NCBI RefSeq assembly: GCF_000813125.1
Contig: NZ_BASE01000008.1
Coordinates: 62,001 to 126,000 of the forward strand
Source: Mesobacillus selenatarsenatis SF-1
GTDB lineage: Bacteria > Bacillota > Bacilli > Bacillales > Cytobacillaceae
Reading direction: 5' to 3'
Length of the DNA stretch: 64,000 bases
The number at the start of each line of letters is the position of its first letter. The first letter of the stretch is position 1. Position numbers and translations under genes: made by a program. Below the pieces are notes generated by a model. It did not search any database. It was not told the origin of the DNA and worked only from the letters and a program-made list of their open reading frames with translations. Of the stretch, positions 50,811-59,810 are shown piece after piece.

Positions 50811-51227
50811 TTATTCCGCTTTTATCCCTGATTGCATTTCATAATTCCTTAATATCATCCCATTTGCTTTTACCATCCCCAGTTTTTCGTAGTAGGGGAC
50901 GAGGTCATCGTCACAACACAAGTCAATCATATAAATATCAGCAAGTTCTGTCATCATTCGCTTGACTAATTGCTTGCCGATTCCACTATTCTTGTACTCT
51001 GGCAGCACTTCTAGGAAGGGGATATAGGCGGATAGGACTCCATCACTGATTGCTGTAATGAAACCAACCACATGATCAGTATCTTCAGTAAGTGCTAGGA
51101 CTACTTTGCTGCTGTTTTTTAATAGTTTTAAGTGCGTCTCTAGACTTGGTGGTGTAGGCCATCCATCAAAGAAGCCTTCTAACATTTCAGGCGTAATACC
51201 TTCAAGTGAATTTTTGTATAACATCAT
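50811..51227 (-). CDS. GNAT acetyltransferase
   Basis: A 138-residue GNAT protein on the minus strand. LEVLPEYKNSGIGKQLVKRM is the acetyl-CoA motif and MIDLCCDDDLVPYYEKLGMV the C-terminal motif with its Tyr. Short GNATs of this kind often acetylate small amines; the substrate is unknown. CAGGAG precedes the ATG. Confidence 0.87.
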   Translation of the reverse strand: MMLYKNSLEGITPEMLEGFFDGWPTPPSLETHLKLLKNSSKVVLALTEDTDHVVGFITAISDGVLSAYIPFLEVLPEYKNSGIGKQLVKRMMTELADIYMIDLCCDDDLVPYYEKLGMVKANGMILRNYEMQSGIKAE

Positions 51228-51566
51228 CTATCAACTCCTGTTTGTTTTTATCTTAGACAGTTGATATGAGTCAAAAGTAAAATAACAAATCGGTGACCCT
51301 CCAGACATTCTTCTCTGTTTTAATATTCAATTTTACTAGGGGAAATCCTGCAAAAAGGTGTGAATTATTTCTCGGGAAAGCGCAGGATTTGACTTTATTT
51401 TCAGACTTTGTCGGTTTTTTGGACATTGTGGCAGTTTGGGTTAATTGTGAAGGCTGGATAAGAAACATGTCGAAACTGTTTTTTGGTTTTGGCTGGACAT
51501 TTAGCCCTAGTTCTGTTTAAGTTTTCAGTATAGATAGAAAATTTAAAAAGTATAGGGGTTGGGGAA
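51228..51566. other. intergenic stretch without recognised feature
   Basis: Between two divergent genes. An open frame at 51293-51520 has no ribosome binding site and an amino-acid pattern unlike a real protein. I see no repeat or hairpin of note; promoters for both neighbours must lie here. Confidence 0.5.
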
Positions 51567-53372
51567 ATGATCCAATTTAAGAAGCCAAATATCGAGAATT
51601 TTTATCGCACCTTTAATATTCAAAGTTTTACGGTTAGTCCGGATGAGAAGCAATTGGTGTTCAGCACGAATTTAACAGGGAAGTACAATTTGTGGGCAAT
51701 GGATCTACCTAATCAGTATCCATATCCGCTTACATTCATTGACCAGACATGCCAGGCATTGAGCTACTCACATGATGGAAGCTTTATGGTGGTTGGTTTC
51801 GATAATGATGGTGATGAAAATGGACAGTTATACGCAATCCCTCCTGAGGGTGGAGAGATGGTGCCGCTTCGCACGGCAGAAGGGCATCGCCACATATATC
51901 CGTTCTTATCAAAGGACGATCAACGACTTTACTACACTTCTACCAAGGGCAACGAAACTTATCTGAATATTTATCGTTATGATATCGAATCAGGTGATGA
52001 GAGCATTGTTGTTGAGGGAGAGGGAGCGGGCTGCTTTTTAGTAGCTGTTGACGAAGAAGAGAATAATTTTGTCTACCTAAAACAATATGCCAATACATAC
52101 GTTCCTGGATTTCTTTTTCAGGATGGAAAATCATACTCGCTGACTCCTGAAAGTGATGAACAATTTACTGTCGGCGAGGGAGTGTTTGTAGGTGACGAGT
52201 ATTACTTTGCCACTACATATGGTGAGGATTTTGGTTATCTTGCAAAATTCAATCTTAAAACTCACGAGTTTACCAAGGTTCTTTCTATTGAAAAAGAAGA
52301 GTTTGGCCCTCTCCGATTTGATAAGAGTACAAACAGCCTTTATTTTGTCACATCAAAAGGGGTAAATGATTATTTATATCAGTACGATTTGGCTGAAGGA
52401 ACATATCAAAACAGTAATTTGCCAGCTTCAATCATCCAGGGTGGCACAGTCGCTAAAAGTGGTAATGTGTACATTCTTGCCGGATCAGCGACGAAGCCTA
52501 ATAACATTTTCATGAAGGAAGCAGGCAGTGATGAGTGGAAACAGCTGACGAACCTGGCTGTTCCTGGTGTTAAAGAAGAGGAACTTGTAGATCCTGAAGT
52601 CCTGTCATACCCTTCCTATGACGGCATGATGATGGAAGCTTTATTTTTCAAAGCGAAGGAAGATGTCAGCAATGGGCATGTCATCCTTTGGCCGCATGGT
52701 GGCCCGCAGGCTGCAGAGCGTAAATTCTTCCGATCGATGTTCCAGTTCCTTGTGAACAGAGGCTATAGCATTTTCGCTCCAAATTTCCGCGGATCAACTG
52801 GTTATGGACTGGCGTTCACCAAGATGGTCGAGGGCAATTGGGGTGAAGGGCCACGACTTGATAACATTGCTGGCCTTGAATACCTTTACGAAAACGGAAT
52901 GGCCGACAGGGATAAAACATTACTGATGGGTGGAAGCTATGGTGGCTATATGGCACTGCTGTTGCACGGCCGCCATCCGGAATACTTTAAGGCAGTCGTC
53001 GATATTTTCGGACCATCCGATCTATTTTCATTCATTAACTCTGTCCCTGAACATTGGAAACCAATCATGAATCAGTGGGTCGGCGATCCGGTCAAGGACT
53101 TCGATAAGCTGACAGAGTATTCACCAATCACATACCTGGATACGATGACAAAACCAATGCTGATCATCCAGGGAGCAAACGACCCGCGCGTCGTGAAGCA
53201 AGAATCAGACCAGATCGTCAAAGCCCTTCAAGAAAAAGGCTACGACGTGAAATACCTTGTACTTGAAGACGAGGGGCACGGATTCTCGAAAAAGGAAAAC
53301 GAGATTCTGGTGAACCGTACGATACTTGAGTTTTTTGATCAGTTTGTGGAAGCGAAGGTATTTGCGGAGTAA
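51567..53372 (+). CDS. S9-family prolyl oligopeptidase/acylaminoacyl-peptidase-like
   Basis: A 601-residue soluble serine peptidase. The N-terminal two-thirds form a beta-propeller (repeats such as FSTNLTGKYNLWAMDLP, YPFLSKDDQRLYYTSTKGNE). The C-terminal alpha/beta hydrolase domain has WPHGGPQAAERKFF (oxyanion), the nucleophile in GGSYGGYMALLL, Asp in IQGANDPRV and His in EDEGHGFSKKEN. It probably degrades short peptides in the cytoplasm. GGGTTGGGG precedes the ATG, and a strong terminator ends it. Confidence 0.92.
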   Translation: MIQFKKPNIENFYRTFNIQSFTVSPDEKQLVFSTNLTGKYNLWAMDLPNQYPYPLTFIDQTCQALSYSHDGSFMVVGFDNDGDENGQLYAIPPEGGEMVPLRTAEGHRHIYPFLSKDDQRLYYTSTKGNETYLNIYRYDIESGDESIVVEGEGAGCFLVAVDEEENNFVYLKQYANTYVPGFLFQDGKSYSLTPESDEQFTVGEGVFVGDEYYFATTYGEDFGYLAKFNLKTHEFTKVLSIEKEEFGPLRFDKSTNSLYFVTSKGVNDYLYQYDLAEGTYQNSNLPASIIQGGTVAKSGNVYILAGSATKPNNIFMKEAGSDEWKQLTNLAVPGVKEEELVDPEVLSYPSYDGMMMEALFFKAKEDVSNGHVILWPHGGPQAAERKFFRSMFQFLVNRGYSIFAPNFRGSTGYGLAFTKMVEGNWGEGPRLDNIAGLEYLYENGMADRDKTLLMGGSYGGYMALLLHGRHPEYFKAVVDIFGPSDLFSFINSVPEHWKPIMNQWVGDPVKDFDKLTEYSPITYLDTMTKPMLIIQGANDPRVVKQESDQIVKALQEKGYDVKYLVLEDEGHGFSKKENEILVNRTILEFFDQFVEAKVFAE

Positions 53373-53382
53373 ATGATAGATC

Positions 53383-53428
53383 AACTCCCCAGATGCAGGA
53401 GTGATCTCCTGCATCTGGGGAGTTTTTG
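53383..53428 (+). terminator. strong intrinsic terminator after S9 peptidase
   Basis: A perfect 18-bp stem AACTCCCCAGATGCAGGA / TCCTGCATCTGGGGAGTT with a GTGATC loop, then TTTTGTTTT. Confidence 0.94.
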
Positions 53429-53442
53429 TTTTACATGAAGAA

Positions 53443-53472
53443 AATAAAACCGCTTGGATTACCAAGCGGTTT
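53443..53472 (-). terminator. intrinsic terminator of the minus-strand gene
   Basis: Stem AAACCGCTTGG / CCAAGCGGTTT; read on the minus strand it is followed by TATTTTC. The stop codon of the gene ending at 53459 lies in the loop. Confidence 0.85.
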
Positions 53473-54259
53473 TTACATCATGACTTCGCTTATTTAAAAG
53501 TTGCTCCAAATCCTGATCCATCGTGAAAATGGAACTTTGTTTCACTGTTTTCATAAAAAGTTCTTTTACTTTTTCTGCTGAAACTCTTATATTATCAGCT
53601 GTTACTTCTCCTGAATACGTTGAAAGGTAGGATTCTATAAAGTCAGGGTTTAAGGTTTCATATGCTTTAAACTGATGCAGTTTTTTATCCTCATTCAATG
53701 CTTGTACGATTAAGGTATAGTCTCTCATATCCTCTAGTTTCTTAACTGCATAGATCAAGTTATTTCGCTTCAATTCTTTCTCCAATGCCAAGGCACAATA
53801 AACAAACTCAAATACCACGTCAATTCCTACATTATACTTAACCTGCTTGTTTTCAAATTTTTCGTTTTCAGTTTCCATCTTCTCTGTCACTAATCCGGTT
53901 TTATCGAGAACCACTTTCCACAAAGGCGATTTTACCGATAAAAATTCTCTTGGGACAATTGAAACATTGAATTCCAGTCCATTTTGCAGGATGGCGATCA
54001 CCAGGAAAATGTCTTTGCGGAATTGTTTTTCTTTAATGTAGCTTGTGTCAAAGCTGCTAAGGGTTTCACGAACAAAATCTCTTGTATTTTCTGCATCTTC
54101 AATTTTAGTAGTGGCAACCATTAAGTCAATGTCAGAGTGTTCATCGTTATATCCAATTACCCCAGAACCCAATTGAACAATCCCTTCCACTATATTGGAA
54201 GCCCCAATTTCTCTTATAGCTTTTTCAAAATAAGCTCTTCTCTCCTCAGTACTATACAT
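53459..54259 (-). CDS. nucleotidyltransferase-domain protein
   Basis: A 266-residue protein with IVQLGSGVIGYNDEHSDIDL (GS...D-x-D) at residues 27-46, a polymerase-beta-type nucleotidyltransferase core, then NGLEFNVSIVP for the third Asp/Glu-like position and a helical C-terminal part. It resembles aminoglycoside- or lincosamide-adenylyltransferase-like proteins; the substrate is unknown. GGTGG lies before the ATG. Confidence 0.8.
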   Translation of the reverse strand: MYSTEERRAYFEKAIREIGASNIVEGIVQLGSGVIGYNDEHSDIDLMVATTKIEDAENTRDFVRETLSSFDTSYIKEKQFRKDIFLVIAILQNGLEFNVSIVPREFLSVKSPLWKVVLDKTGLVTEKMETENEKFENKQVKYNVGIDVVFEFVYCALALEKELKRNNLIYAVKKLEDMRDYTLIVQALNEDKKLHQFKAYETLNPDFIESYLSTYSGEVTADNIRVSAEKVKELFMKTVKQSSIFTMDQDLEQLLNKRSHDVKTAW

Positions 54260-54410
54260 ATTCCACCTCTGCTTGTTAATTTTTTTTATTTTAGCATAAA
54301 ATTACAATTTGTTTTCGTTTTTTCATGGCAAAAGGAGGAAGTGAATTTTATGAGTAAGGTGCGGTGAGTTAGGGAAAATACACTTTGTTAACACAAAGGA
54401 GGAATTTTCA

Positions 54411-55094
54411 ATGGCAAAAGTATTAGCTGTATTATCGAGCGGATATAAGGACGAGGAAAACAATTATGAAACTGGATGGTGGGGAGAGGAATTATTTGCC
54501 CCAATGCAGCTTCTTGAAGAGGCTGGCCACAAGGTATCCCTGGCATCGCCGCTTGGAGGCAAGCCGGTTATCGATAAAATGAGCATCAGTGAAGAATACG
54601 ATCCGAAAGGTACTTATAAAGAGCTTTATGAGTCAGGAAAAGCGGATGGTACGATGAAGCTTTCAGATGTAAAAGCTGACGACTACGATGTCGTGCTGGT
54701 TGTAGGCGGACATGGTGCAATGTATGACTTGGCAAAGAACGACGATTTGCATGAGATCATGAACAAAATTTATGATGGAGGCGGCATTGTCGCTGCTGAA
54801 TGCCATGGTCCAGCACCGCTTGTGTTTGCGAAGCGACCGAACGGTGAAAGCTTTATCGCCGGTAAAAAAGTGACAGGTTATCCAGATGAAATGGAGCCAG
54901 AAGGTCTGTTGGATATCCTGCCGTTCAGCTTGGAGCAGGAAATGAGAAAGATCAGTCAATATGATCAGGGAGATCTTGAAAAAACAGGACATGCTGTATG
55001 GGCGGATGAGCAGCTCGTGACAAGTCGTGACCCATTTTCTTCAGAGTTGATGGGAGAAGAACTGGTTAAGGCCCTGGAGAAGAAGGGGCAATAA
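54411..55094 (+). CDS. DJ-1/PfpI-family protein (HchA-like)
   Basis: A 227-residue cytoplasmic protein. The nucleophile elbow AAECHGPAPLVF contains the conserved Cys, EELFAPMQLLEEAG contributes the Glu, and VLVVGGHGAMYDLAKN is the usual preceding strand. HchA/Hsp31-like members act as glyoxalases or protein deglycases; the enzyme class is likely but the substrate is inferred. AAAGGAGGA before the ATG. The SDR gene follows after 73 bases. Confidence 0.9.
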   Translation: MAKVLAVLSSGYKDEENNYETGWWGEELFAPMQLLEEAGHKVSLASPLGGKPVIDKMSISEEYDPKGTYKELYESGKADGTMKLSDVKADDYDVVLVVGGHGAMYDLAKNDDLHEIMNKIYDGGGIVAAECHGPAPLVFAKRPNGESFIAGKKVTGYPDEMEPEGLLDILPFSLEQEMRKISQYDQGDLEKTGHAVWADEQLVTSRDPFSSELMGEELVKALEKKGQ

Positions 55095-55167
55095 TTTACG
55101 TATTTTTAACACCTTAAGGAAAAAATAACTGAAGTCGGGAAAAAACGTTAAGGAGAGATGTTGATCT

Positions 55168-55926
55168 ATGGGAAACGAAAATAAAGTGGCCATTATCACT
55201 GGTGGTGGCAGCGGATTAGGGCAATCGACTGCACTCAGATTAGCAGAAGAAAAAGTGAATATCGTTGTGGTTGATATTAGCGAGAAAGGTGGAAATGAAA
55301 CCGTCGAGATGGTGAAAAAGCTGGGTGTGGAGGCTATTTTCATTAAAGCTGATGTATCAAAGCAAGAAGATGTAAAAAAATATGTCGATCAAACGGTTGA
55401 ACAATTCGGCAAAATTGATTACTTTTTCAACAATGCGGGGATTTCAGGCAGCGGCTCGTATTTCCTAGATTCCTCCATTGAAGAAATTGAAAAGATAGTC
55501 GGCATTAACCTTTTGGGAGCACTTTATGGTGTTCGTTATGTAGCTGAGGTTATGCTGAAGAATGGTGGAGGTTCCATCGTGAACACTGCTTCAAGTGCAG
55601 GCGTGATCGGCCAGGATTCCGTTGTTACCTATTCTGCTACAAAGCACGGGATTGTGGGATTAACGAAGAGTTTGGTCGCGGAGTACGGAAAAGATGGTCT
55701 TCGGGTGAACGCCATAGCACCTGGACCAACCGAGACGCCAATGGTCAAAAGCTTTTACGAAGCAAATCCGGCAATGAAAGAAAACGCAATGGAAGGGATT
55801 CCCCAAAGACGTTTGGGTAAGCCAGAAGAAGTTGCTGAACTGGTTACATTCCTGCTAACGTCTAAAGCTCAGTATATTAACGGAGAAGTCATCCGGATCG
55901 ATGGCGGGTTTACTAATACGAAATAA
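55168..55926 (+). CDS. SDR-family NAD(P)-dependent oxidoreductase
   Basis: A 252-residue classical short-chain dehydrogenase: TGGGSGLGQSTALRLAEEKV (TGxxxGxG cofactor motif), NNAGISG, catalytic Ser in TASSAGV, YSATKHG (Tyr-x-x-x-Lys), and PGPTETPM. The acidic residue after the second strand (VVVDIS) favours NAD. Substrate unknown. A terminator (AACCGGGG / CCCCGGTT) follows at 55932. Confidence 0.93.
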   Translation: MGNENKVAIITGGGSGLGQSTALRLAEEKVNIVVVDISEKGGNETVEMVKKLGVEAIFIKADVSKQEDVKKYVDQTVEQFGKIDYFFNNAGISGSGSYFLDSSIEEIEKIVGINLLGALYGVRYVAEVMLKNGGGSIVNTASSAGVIGQDSVVTYSATKHGIVGLTKSLVAEYGKDGLRVNAIAPGPTETPMVKSFYEANPAMKENAMEGIPQRRLGKPEEVAELVTFLLTSKAQYINGEVIRIDGGFTNTK

Positions 55927-55931
55927 TATTG

Positions 55932-55968
55932 GAACCGGGGTGAGGGAGAAGCTTACCCCGGTTATTTA
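55932..55968 (+). terminator. intrinsic terminator after SDR gene
   Basis: AACCGGGGT / ACCCCGGTT stem, then ATTTATTATTTT. Confidence 0.85.
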
Positions 55969-55970
55969 TT

Positions 55971-56006
55971 ATTTTAAAAAATAAACTCCACATGATGTGG
56001 AGTTTA
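55971..56006 (-). terminator. intrinsic terminator of cwlJ
   Basis: AAACTCCACAT / ATGTGGAGTTT; read on the minus strand it is followed by ATTTTTTAAAAT. Confidence 0.82.
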
Positions 56007-56009
56007 TAA

Positions 56010-56450
56010 CTACCATAGATAAGCACCTTCGCAAGTATTAGCAATTGGTTCATAATAGCAATGTTGTTTATATTGTCCTGCGAATGGCTGATTGTACCAT
56101 GTAGGTGGACAAGGAGCATACGGATTGAAATACCAAAGAGCAAACTTGGAAGGCTGCTGTCTCCAGTAATCGAGTGTTTGTTTAGCCAACCTTTTTTCTA
56201 CACTTCTTGCTCTGTTATAAAAAACATTCCCCTTTTGAACTGCCTCAAATGAATAGTTTCCTCCTTGAATTTGAAAAATCACGTCTCGTACAGACCTTAA
56301 ATCTTTAAAATCCAGACAATTCGCTTTCAATCGATTTACAACTACATTACCAACCATAAGCATGCCCAGCGGACCTTCACCCTCAGCTTCAGCCCTCATC
56401 ATCCTGGCAATTAATGCAACGTCACTGTCGACATATTTTACCCTTGGCAT
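56010..56450 (-). CDS. cwlJ: spore cortex-lytic cell wall hydrolase CwlJ
   Basis: A 146-residue Hydrolase_2-type protein close to CwlJ in length and sequence: DVALIARMMRAEAEGEGPLG, MLMVGNVVVNRLKANCLDF, GGNYSFEAVQKGN and WYNQPFAGQYKQHCYYEP. CwlJ hydrolyses cortex peptidoglycan during germination and is held in the coat by GerQ. No signal peptide, as expected. The ATG at 56450 has GAGGTG at good distance. The gerQ partner is not adjacent. The gene supports a spore-forming host. Confidence 0.88.
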   Translation of the reverse strand: MPRVKYVDSDVALIARMMRAEAEGEGPLGMLMVGNVVVNRLKANCLDFKDLRSVRDVIFQIQGGNYSFEAVQKGNVFYNRARSVEKRLAKQTLDYWRQQPSKFALWYFNPYAPCPPTWYNQPFAGQYKQHCYYEPIANTCEGAYLW

Positions 56451-56775
56451 TTTTATCACCTCTATAAGAATTGTATTAAAAACAGCTTGTAATAATGTTA
56501 AGAGGTTCTATATAGCAGGAGATAAACATCCGTGAAAAAGTTTTTGGCGAGAGAGATAAATTCCTTATTATCCATTTAGAACCTAGCCCGCTGCTCCCAA
56601 AATAACTTAAGGGAAGCCCGCAATGTGTACACCATATATGAGAACATCACTAATTCAGGACTCAAACAAAGCCAACATGTGACCGTAAAAAAGGAGAATC
56701 ACATATGAGAGTCAAATACTTATACAATCAGAGACGAAGTGGAATCAGTGAACCTCACCACCTAAATCAGAGATT
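56451..56775. other. intergenic stretch; possible tiny ORF at its end
   Basis: The region holds the cwlJ promoter. Near its right edge, AAGGAG precedes an ATG at 56715 with a 21-codon frame (MRVKYLYNQRRSGISEPHHL...) that runs to about 56779 and overlaps the opposite gene. Too short to call. Confidence 0.35.
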
Positions 56776-57531
56776 CTAGATGGAGTTTGCGCCCCTAATT
56801 TTTTTTCGATCAATTCCTTCATCCTTAAATAACGCTGGGTTTGCTGATGTATTCAAGCTTTGTGTTGACGCCCACAGGTTCCCAAGGAATCTTGGCATCA
56901 TCTGTTGGGAAGGTAAGACGCCGTATCTTGAGAAATAGACAAAGAGTTTCAAATAATTACGCGCATTACTTGGCAGATGAATTTCTTTTGCATAAAACTC
57001 ATTTTCTGTCACTGTAGCAAAGGACCTTGTCTCAAAACCTGAAACAAAACGGGTTTTCTCACTCTTGTACTCATTCTCGATAAAATGAATTTTTTTGATA
57101 ATCGTTGGGTCGTCACTGCCATCGTAATTTGCCAGCCGTGCCTGATTAAAAGCTGATACAGAATCCAGCTTAGGTACGAGTGAAAGCACATGCCCGTACG
57201 CTTTGTCATGGCCTTCGTAAAAGGGCTTAAGATCCAACTTGTCCATTAACTCAACCAGCATGAGCTTTTCATCTTTTAAATAAGGAGGCCGGAAGATCTG
57301 CCTTGAGAGCTTCAATTCATCAAGCGAATTGCACTCAAGTGACGTGAAAAAGTACCACTGTCCATTGTCATCAAGGCTAATATTGTAGGATTGTCCGTCC
57401 TTCCCCAATAAGTAATCCTTAAATCGATCCTCTTTATCAAAAGTGAAATCTCGCTCCGAATCTTTACCAGGCATAAACCCAAAAGGGGACTCGATTGGGA
57501 CAGCAATCTCTGAATATAATTTATTTATCAT
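56776..57531 (-). CDS. hypothetical protein, 251 residues
   Basis: Soluble, no signal or membrane segment. Sequence features are FTFDKEDRFKDYLLGKDGQ, KLDSVSAFNQARLANYDGSD and LPSNARNYLKLFVYFSRYGV. I recognise no family. AAAGGGTGTG lies before the ATG on the minus strand. Confidence 0.7.
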   Translation of the reverse strand: MINKLYSEIAVPIESPFGFMPGKDSERDFTFDKEDRFKDYLLGKDGQSYNISLDDNGQWYFFTSLECNSLDELKLSRQIFRPPYLKDEKLMLVELMDKLDLKPFYEGHDKAYGHVLSLVPKLDSVSAFNQARLANYDGSDDPTIIKKIHFIENEYKSEKTRFVSGFETRSFATVTENEFYAKEIHLPSNARNYLKLFVYFSRYGVLPSQQMMPRFLGNLWASTQSLNTSANPALFKDEGIDRKKIRGANSI

Positions 57532-57617
57532 TTAGCAACACACCCTTTAATAAATCCAAGATACATACAGATTACCCATTATTATTTAAATGAACACTAG
57601 AAAGTGGTGATATTGCG

Positions 57618-58076
57618 ATGAAGCGATGGATAAAGCTAATGATATTATTTTCCTTGATGCTTGCTGGCTGTGAAGAGGAGAAGCAAACACGAATTGAGGA
57701 AAGTAACAATATTGAACCTCCTGATTACATCCAGGACCCTGGGGATGTGGTCGATATTCATGGAGACATTACCAATCTAGAGAAGTTCTATACTTTTGTG
57801 AAGCACGTTGAGCAAGGAAAGAAAGATAAAATAAGGGTTGTCAGTTATACAACAGAGGGTGCACCTATGCTGCACGACTTGGAATTTAACGGTACAACTA
57901 TTCATTCAATCAATGATTCCACGAGAGACGGGTTCGGGTACGGAAGGATTGAAGAAGCTACCTGCAAAGGAATTACGGAAGTGAATACCGACGGCCGCAC
58001 TGATTATATATTAGAGGATTGCAACAACCCAGAGGGAAAGGATCTTACAATACTGGTAGTAGACAAAAAACTGTAA
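57618..58076 (+). CDS. DUF4362-type lipoprotein
   Basis: 152 residues. Signal peptide with lipobox LAGC, then a domain of DUF4362 type: DVVDIHGDITNLEKFYTFVK, KIRVVSYTTEGAPMLHDLEF, TCKGITEVNTDGRTDYILED. Common among Bacillus lipoproteins; the role is unknown. The ribosome binding site is weak. Confidence 0.8.
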   Translation: MKRWIKLMILFSLMLAGCEEEKQTRIEESNNIEPPDYIQDPGDVVDIHGDITNLEKFYTFVKHVEQGKKDKIRVVSYTTEGAPMLHDLEFNGTTIHSINDSTRDGFGYGRIEEATCKGITEVNTDGRTDYILEDCNNPEGKDLTILVVDKKL

Positions 58077-58166
58077 ATTACTGTCGATAAGAGGCAGCAG
58101 GAGTTTCATCATTACATATAGAAATTATCTATTTGAATAACATGTAGAGATAAGGAGTGGATTTTC

Positions 58167-58544
58167 GTGATAAGTAAACTAGGTCAAGTCATGTTGTATG
58201 TAAATGATCAGGATGTTGCAATTAAATTTTGGATTGAAAAATTGGACTTTGTAGTTAAAGCGGAGGAGGATAACGGGGCAGGATTTAGATGGATTGAAAT
58301 TGCACCGAGTTTAGATTCTGAAACAAGTATCGTACTCCATAATAAAGAATTTGTGGCAAAAATGTCGCCTGGACTAAATCTTGGCACTCCTTCATTAATG
58401 TTTTACTCAGAGAATCTTGAGGAATTCCGCAGTGATTTATCAAATAAAAATGTGATTGTCGGTGAAATTGTAAACATGCCTTCAGGCAGGGTGTTTAACT
58501 TTGCTGATGATGAGGAAAATTACTTCGCTGTTATGGAAAAATAA
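58167..58544 (+). CDS. VOC/glyoxalase-like protein
   Basis: 125 residues with the beta-alpha-beta-beta-beta layout of vicinal-oxygen-chelate proteins: LGQVMLYVNDQDVAIKFWIE, LDFVVKAEED, GFRWIEIAPSLDSETSIVLH, and the closing GRVFNFADDEENYFAVME. GTG 58167 follows AAGGAG. Members range from glyoxalase I to resistance proteins; no substrate is suggested. Confidence 0.86.
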   Translation: MISKLGQVMLYVNDQDVAIKFWIEKLDFVVKAEEDNGAGFRWIEIAPSLDSETSIVLHNKEFVAKMSPGLNLGTPSLMFYSENLEEFRSDLSNKNVIVGEIVNMPSGRVFNFADDEENYFAVMEK

Positions 58545-58550
58545 AAGCTT

Positions 58551-58582
58551 GAGGCCGCTTTTAAATATAGAGCGGCTTTTTA
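58551..58582 (+). terminator. intrinsic terminator
   Basis: GCCGCTTTTA / TAGAGCGGC stem followed by TTTTTATTTT. Confidence 0.85.
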
Positions 58583-58741
58583 TTTTGGCATATTTTAACC
58601 TACAGGAAATCTAGAAAAAGTAAATATATATTGGAAAAAGAAGGGATATGTCAACTTTTATCGAATTTTTCAGCGTAAGGTATTGAGTGTATTAAAAATG
58701 AGTATGGATGAAGAGTTATTCCATACTCAGATGCCACACTA

Positions 58742-59062
58742 TTAAAGAAAGTACTCCTTGTACATGAAAAATGTCGCAATTACTGATCCAATTAAATAAA
58801 GAATCGATGCGTAAAATGCATATGATGGTGAAAACTTTTCCGGAGATTGGTTCATTTTAATTCCTGTTTCACCTTGTACTTGCATATCAATACTGCGGCT
58901 TGTAACTCCGCCTGAAGAACTAAAGAAATAAATGGAGAATGTGCTGGCCAGAGCGACGAAAACTGAAACCTCAATAAAGCTAAAATCCATTATTAACGTT
59001 AATCCAAAGTTGATTAATCCGATGATTATCAAAGTAGCTATAAAACTTATAGTTTTACCGAT
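58742..59062 (-). CDS. membrane protein, probably started by ATC
   Basis: 106 residues with three hydrophobic segments (ISFIATLIIIGLINFGLTLI, VSVFVALASTFSIYFF, AFYASILYLIGSVIATFFM). The only conventional in-frame start is TTG 59032, without a ribosome binding site. AAAAGGGGG lies eight bases before an in-frame ATC at 59062, and that start adds a complete first helix. Function unknown. Confidence 0.55.
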   Translation of the reverse strand: MGKTISFIATLIIIGLINFGLTLIMDFSFIEVSVFVALASTFSIYFFSSSGGVTSRSIDMQVQGETGIKMNQSPEKFSPSYAFYASILYLIGSVIATFFMYKEYFL

Positions 59063-59167
59063 TGTGATGACCCCCTTTTAAGTTGTTACGCACGGTAACA
59101 GTAAAAGTTTCATTTTTTTGTAAATTCAGGGGATTAGTCCCTAAAAAACTGTGTCAGGGGAGACAGA

Positions 59168-59764
59168 ATGATTCATTTTATAGGAACGCCGAAAATAGAG
59201 ACACAAAGATTAATTCTCAGGCAGTTGGTATTGAAGGATGCCCAAAATGTTTTTGACAACTGGCTATCTGACGAACGGGTAAGTGACAATCGAGTTAGTC
59301 CGGCGCATAAACAAGTTTCAGAGACAAAAGAGAGGTTGGCAAGAATTATAGCTGACTATGAATCTAAAGAACATTGTTATTGGGGGATTGAGCTTAAAGT
59401 TGATGGCGAACTTATCGGAGAAATAGACTTATATGATTTTGATAGAGCTACTGATAACTGTGAAGTAAGTTATTCGATTGGGTACAAATGGGGGAATCAA
59501 GGCTATGGAAGCGAAGCGCTTAAAGCGGTAGTCGAATTTGGCTTTAACTATATGAATATACATAAAATATCCGCTGCACATAATACTGATAATCCGGCTT
59601 CAGGAAGGATCATGGTTAAAGCGGGGATGGGGCAAGAAGGAATAGTCAGACACATGATTCGTAACGCCAAAAATCAATATAAAGACTGTGCTATTTATGG
59701 AATTTTCCAGGAAGATTATATTAGGCGCAATGATATTGCTGAAATCCGAGTCATAGAAACATAG
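59168..59764 (+). CDS. GNAT acetyltransferase (RimJ/RimL-like)
   Basis: 198 residues. IETQRLILRQLVLKDAQNVF starts the fold, EVSYSIGYKWGNQGYGSEAL is the acetyl-CoA motif, and NPASGRIMVKAGMGQEGIVR the C-terminal motif. AGGGGAG precedes the ATG. Substrate unknown. Confidence 0.87.
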   Translation: MIHFIGTPKIETQRLILRQLVLKDAQNVFDNWLSDERVSDNRVSPAHKQVSETKERLARIIADYESKEHCYWGIELKVDGELIGEIDLYDFDRATDNCEVSYSIGYKWGNQGYGSEALKAVVEFGFNYMNIHKISAAHNTDNPASGRIMVKAGMGQEGIVRHMIRNAKNQYKDCAIYGIFQEDYIRRNDIAEIRVIET

Positions 59765-59810
59765 AACTTAGATCAATCATTTACGAATGTGGACGAAGGG
59801 AGAGTTTTTA

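Noticed and set aside
51293-51520. 75-codon frame between the GNAT and S9 peptidase genes
   Set aside because: No ribosome binding site, atypical composition, and no continuity with neighbours.
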